A program made the position numbers and the translations under genes. This document shows positions 60,694 to 64,000 of a DNA stretch of 64,000 nt, in pieces; the stretch's first letter is position 1, and each line of letters begins with the position of its first letter. Source of the stretch: Rutstroemia sp. NJR-2017a BVV2 (Eukaryota > Ascomycota > Leotiomycetes > Helotiales > Rutstroemiaceae); contig NJPS01000065.1 in assembly GCA_002946415.1 (NCBI GenBank), positions 1 through 64,000 on the forward strand. The letters run 5' to 3'. The notes below the pieces were generated by a model. The model searched no databases. It saw only the letters and a program-made list of their open reading frames with translations, and was not told where the DNA came from.

Positions 60694-63633
60694 AAAGTCG
60701 AATAGACATGAGAAGAAAAACAATGGGGGCAAGGGAGGCAGGCTGTAATTTATTGGGAACAAAATTCCTGAGTTTGGCTCAGGATTTTATGGGCGTTGTG
60801 TTTATCTCCTTTTTTTTTCTTTCCCGCTTCATTTGATGCGGATGTGTAAGAGTTTATTGTTTATACCCAACTGGTACTGATGCTACTACTTTTCCTTTTA
60901 CTCTGCGAAGATTCTCATGTTTTTGCTTCTCCTAGGAGAGCAAGCAAGCACATATACGTGCATCTTATTTTCCTTCGTTTCTTATTTTTGCCGGGTAGGC
61001 TGGTTACATTACGGGACGGACGGGAAACCTGCGGGAACAAACAGGCCTAGAGGGTAGGGTGGAAGGCCGGTACCATTTTCTTTTGGGTGGGTGGGTGGTC
61101 GATATGTAACAATATGATGAATAGGGAAGGGGGGTGGGTAGGAGGGCAAAATTTAGGCTTGGGCTTGGGGGTTAGGTCAGAGCAGGCCGGGTTATGCATC
61201 CACGCCATCTGGACAGGACTGTTCTAGCAAATGGCTCTTTGGGAGAGAAAGGAGCGCTGGCTCGGGCTTTTTTCCTTTTACACTTCGTCTTTGTGTTTTT
61301 AGAGACTGGGTTTTGGCAGAAGGGTTTGCGGCCTGCGTGCTATGCGATGCATGCATGAGTTGGTGAGGAAGTAAGGAATTGATAATGGTGAGGGATGGAG
61401 ATGGTGGAGGAGTTGAAAGAGATACAGAGTGAGGAGAATTGTGCGTGTGGATAATCGATCGGGTAGATATAGGACAGCACAGGGTAGTGGATGCAGATGC
61501 AGATGTAGATGAATTGAACGGAGTGTGGATATGAAAGAAAGTAAAAAAGAGAGAAAGTTTTTGAATGAATGTTTTAGTGGCGATTTTGGATGTGATGTGA
61601 TATAGATGCCCCCCTCTCGACGGCTTCATGAGAAAGGAGACATCTCCATTCTAAATTCTAGGTTCTACTTCGCTGCAAGTCTAGATCTAGATCTCGATCC
61701 AGCGAGCAGTAGACGAGGTCTGTCTGCTCTCCGTCTGCCTACGCCGCTCGCTCGATATTCCTGTTTATAGGTACCCCTAGTTGCTGTGGGTTATGCGAAC
61801 TGGGAAAGCTTGCTTGTTTCTTTGTTCTTCGTATGGTGGGAGAGAATGGGCGAGGTGGGAGGGATGAGGGGAGAGATGGAAAAAAGGGGGGGAGGTTGTG
61901 ATAAGATAAGAGGGCAGGAAGAAAAACAAGAAGGTGATGTCGGTGGATACTTTGAGCCTGAGAGTGGCTTGTAGGAGATGAGATGAAGAAGTAGGTGGGA
62001 TGAAGTAGGTAGGAGACGAGGGGAGAGGTGATGAAGGGGGGATGAAGAGGTGATGAGGTGGGTAGGAGACGAGGGGAGAGAAGGAGCAGGCAAAGGAGGG
62101 TTGGACAGATAGAAGAAGACAAAGAAGATGGGGTAGGATTTGGAGGAGAATCGAAGAGGCTACTTGCTGATATAGGTTTGGGTGGGATGGGTTTGATTCG
62201 TGGTGTGGTGTGGTAGTGGTAGTTGTGGTGGGTTTGGAGGAACTGGAGCAGTGATTCTCTGCTGGGTTTCAGGTCTCTTTTCCATGAGGTGGGTAGATGG
62301 CAAGAAGGGTGGAAAGGGGACCAGGGGTAGGAGGGAGACGGAATGGGAGGGATGGAAGTGAGGTGCGGGTGCAGATATGGGGTTGAGAAAGCGAAGAGCG
62401 GGTATGGGAGAGGGGTGGAGAGAAAGTTTCTAAGAGGATGATGTCGGGAAGGAAGTATATGGATTGACCCAGTAGAAGTTAAGTTTGCTGTAATGTTTTG
62501 GTGCTTCTGTTGTATGAGCTATATATATTTTCTGCAGCTGTTGAAAAAGGTATATAGAGTAGAATAGCAGGTTACATATAATGCACGTTCCTGATGAGGA
62601 GACCCAATGTTTGTAAAGGAGACAAATTAGGGGAGAACTGAGTGTGTTGCTGAAGTGTGGGAAGAGTCACAGAGCTGGATATCATTCATTGTATTGCCAC
62701 CGTACATCGTGCCCAAATGAAGTAAGTTGTAGTTGTCGGAAGAAAAGTACAAGAGCATGCAACCTACAGTGTACGTCACATGAAATGGCGCAAATAGTTG
62801 GTTTGTGACGACTTTGACGAGTAGAAGACTGACTACGACGAGTGATACAGCTCCAACAGGTTGGTCACAATGGCATTGGCGACTAGATGAAGTTGCGGCA
62901 TGAGATGAGGTGAGGTTCATGCCGTATTTTATGTTGGAGCCGTAAAGTAATCAGCCTCTTACGCCCGCGTAGTAGTAACACAAACGAGCCCCCTGCAAGG
63001 CGCACTGCGTGTGAACCAATGTACGGTTTGACGTGGGATCAGCAGCGATGGCGGGCTTTATCAGCTGAATATCGTTCTCGTGATTTTCGGGACCAAAATA
63101 AGGTAGGTGGGTAGGTGGTCGTATGGAGTAAACGAATTAAAAGTCATGCTATGGATTGTTACTGAGGGGTTATTGGTTGTGTCAAGATTCAAGATACTTT
63201 CCTGGTTACGGCAGATCCATACTCGGGTTGCGATCCAACATTGCTTTCATGTAGGTTGGCACGTGGTTAGGTAAATAAGGCGCGAGTGGTTTCTCCTCGA
63301 ATAGGAAGAGAAATGTTAGAAAATAGTTATGCCTGATGGTGATCCTATAGTAAAGAGAACCCCTCAGATGACGGTGATAAAATAAAGTTCACTCTGTTGT
63401 CGATTGTAATGTCAACTTCTTGCTATTGTTGGATTCAGTATGGGGCAACTCCACCAAAATCTATTTTAAAGACGATCCAAGCATAGAAAGTGGTAAGAGA
63501 TGAACAAATCCCAAAGAAAGCGGAATCACCAGATTTTCATTCGTAGGATCCATTATTCACAAATCCTGTTGATTCTAAGCTGATAATCCTTTCGTTTTTC
63601 CGAGGCTCATTCTCTTTTGTAGTGCAAGGTAAA
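60694..63633. other. 2.9-kb gene-free region, purine-rich core
   Basis: Downstream of the kinesin gene no supportable gene occurs. From about 61080 to 62460 the plus strand is strikingly G/A-rich, and the minus-strand frames across it translate to Ser/Pro/Leu-rich low complexity, an artefact of that composition. A 20-bp direct repeat occurs within it. From 62600 to 63630 the composition returns to normal without visible genes. Confidence 0.5.
62008..62080. repeat. 20-bp direct repeat, 53-bp spacing
   Basis: The sequence ggtaggagacgaggggagag occurs at 62008-62027 and again at 62061-62080, with similar gatgaag/gatgagg text between. It looks like a local duplication inside the purine-rich tract. 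Confidence 0.8.
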
Positions 63634-63972
63634 TGTTACGAATGCTTGTCTTCTGAGTCACGTGGAAGTGGTCAGGATTACGGGATACTAGCAGTCGGCA
63701 GACTATTAGTATTATTATAGGTTTATTATTAAAAACAGTTATATAAGGGATCAATCGTAAAGATAAGTAAATAAGTATAATTAAAGTTGAGTATAAAGCT
63801 CTATGTACTAAGGAAACTATCTGATTATATAGATCTTTGTTTTCTAGGAGCCTGAGGAGCGCTTACGATCCGTCCGCTCTAGAAATTATGTGACTAGTTA
63901 CTGTGGGGTTCTACTGTGATTGGCCTTCTCCAATCTCTAAGCCTAAGGTCCCCACAGTCACGACTCGTAACA
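63634..63972. mobile_element. Putative LTR (solo or edge of a retroelement)
   Basis: A 339-bp segment starts with TGTTACGA and ends with TCGTAACA, a perfect 8-bp inverted pair with TG...CA ends as in LTR retrotransposons. It is AT-rich inside (63700-63840), with a ttatataag TATA-like box near 63735, unlike the flanking DNA. The 5 bases to the left (gtaaa) and to the right (ggacg) are not a target-site duplication. That would fit an LTR whose element continues beyond the window edge, or an old solo LTR. No coding part is in view, and the orientation is undetermined. A non-LTR inverted-repeat element is the alternative. Confidence 0.5.
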
Positions 63973-64000
63973 GGACGATTCGTGTATAACAGTATACTTG

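Noticed and set aside
61192..62122. Minus-strand Ser/Pro/Leu-rich frames of 100-145 aa
   Set aside because: They are translations of a polypyrimidine tract; the low-complexity composition explains the open frames.

Overview
The window looks like nuclear DNA of a filamentous ascomycete. Genes carry short GT-AG introns (about 46-90 bp), intergenic spaces are 0.4-5 kb, and the families are typical of Pezizomycotina (velvet regulator, Kip2/KipA kinesin, DUF3602, PAQR/Izh3, CYP51). The CYP51 N-terminus and the overall gene set resemble Leotiomycetes (Helotiales). That placement is from memory of family sequences, not from a search.

I support 19 protein-coding genes, most rebuilt exon by exon with splice phases that close exactly. 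Left part (2.8-17.5 kb): hel2 (ribosome quality control), a DEK_C/SWIB protein, ire1 (unfolded protein response), cct2 (chaperonin) and prt1/eIF3b (translation initiation). cct2 and prt1 are divergent across about 460 bp. This stretch is thus rich in translation and protein-folding genes. Next (18-25.6 kb): a 12-exon S28 serine peptidase, divergent to a membrane-anchored HODM/DUF3445 haem-dependent demethylase-like protein, then a small DUF3602 protein.

From 25.6 to 30.7 kb I see no gene. This 5.2 kb stretch lies directly upstream of velB and probably holds its promoter and long leader. It is followed by erd1 and pex10 (divergent), a secreted Ser/Thr-rich membrane-anchored protein, an Izh3-like PAQR receptor, cyp51 (ergosterol synthesis, azole target), a DGAT2 acyltransferase (triacylglycerol synthesis) and a C2H2 zinc-finger regulator. 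The run from izh3 through cyp51 to DGAT2 is all on the minus strand and lipid/sterol related.

The right part (48.7-64 kb) is sparser: a histidine-phosphatase (phosphoglycerate-mutase-like) gene, an STK19-family winged-helix protein and a Kip2-type kinesin, with gene-free stretches of about 3 kb between them. The last 370 bases contain a 339-bp element with LTR-like ends (TGTTACGA...TCGTAACA), probably a solo LTR or the edge of a retroelement running out of the window.

I saw no convincing tRNA, rRNA, CRISPR, secondary-metabolite cluster or clearly novel multi-gene system. The more unusual signals are the long gene-free velB upstream region, the putative LTR, several short tandem repeats, frame-preserving introns that could be retained, tiny exons (7 and 17 nt), and abrupt C/G strand-skew switches around pex10 and its neighbour.
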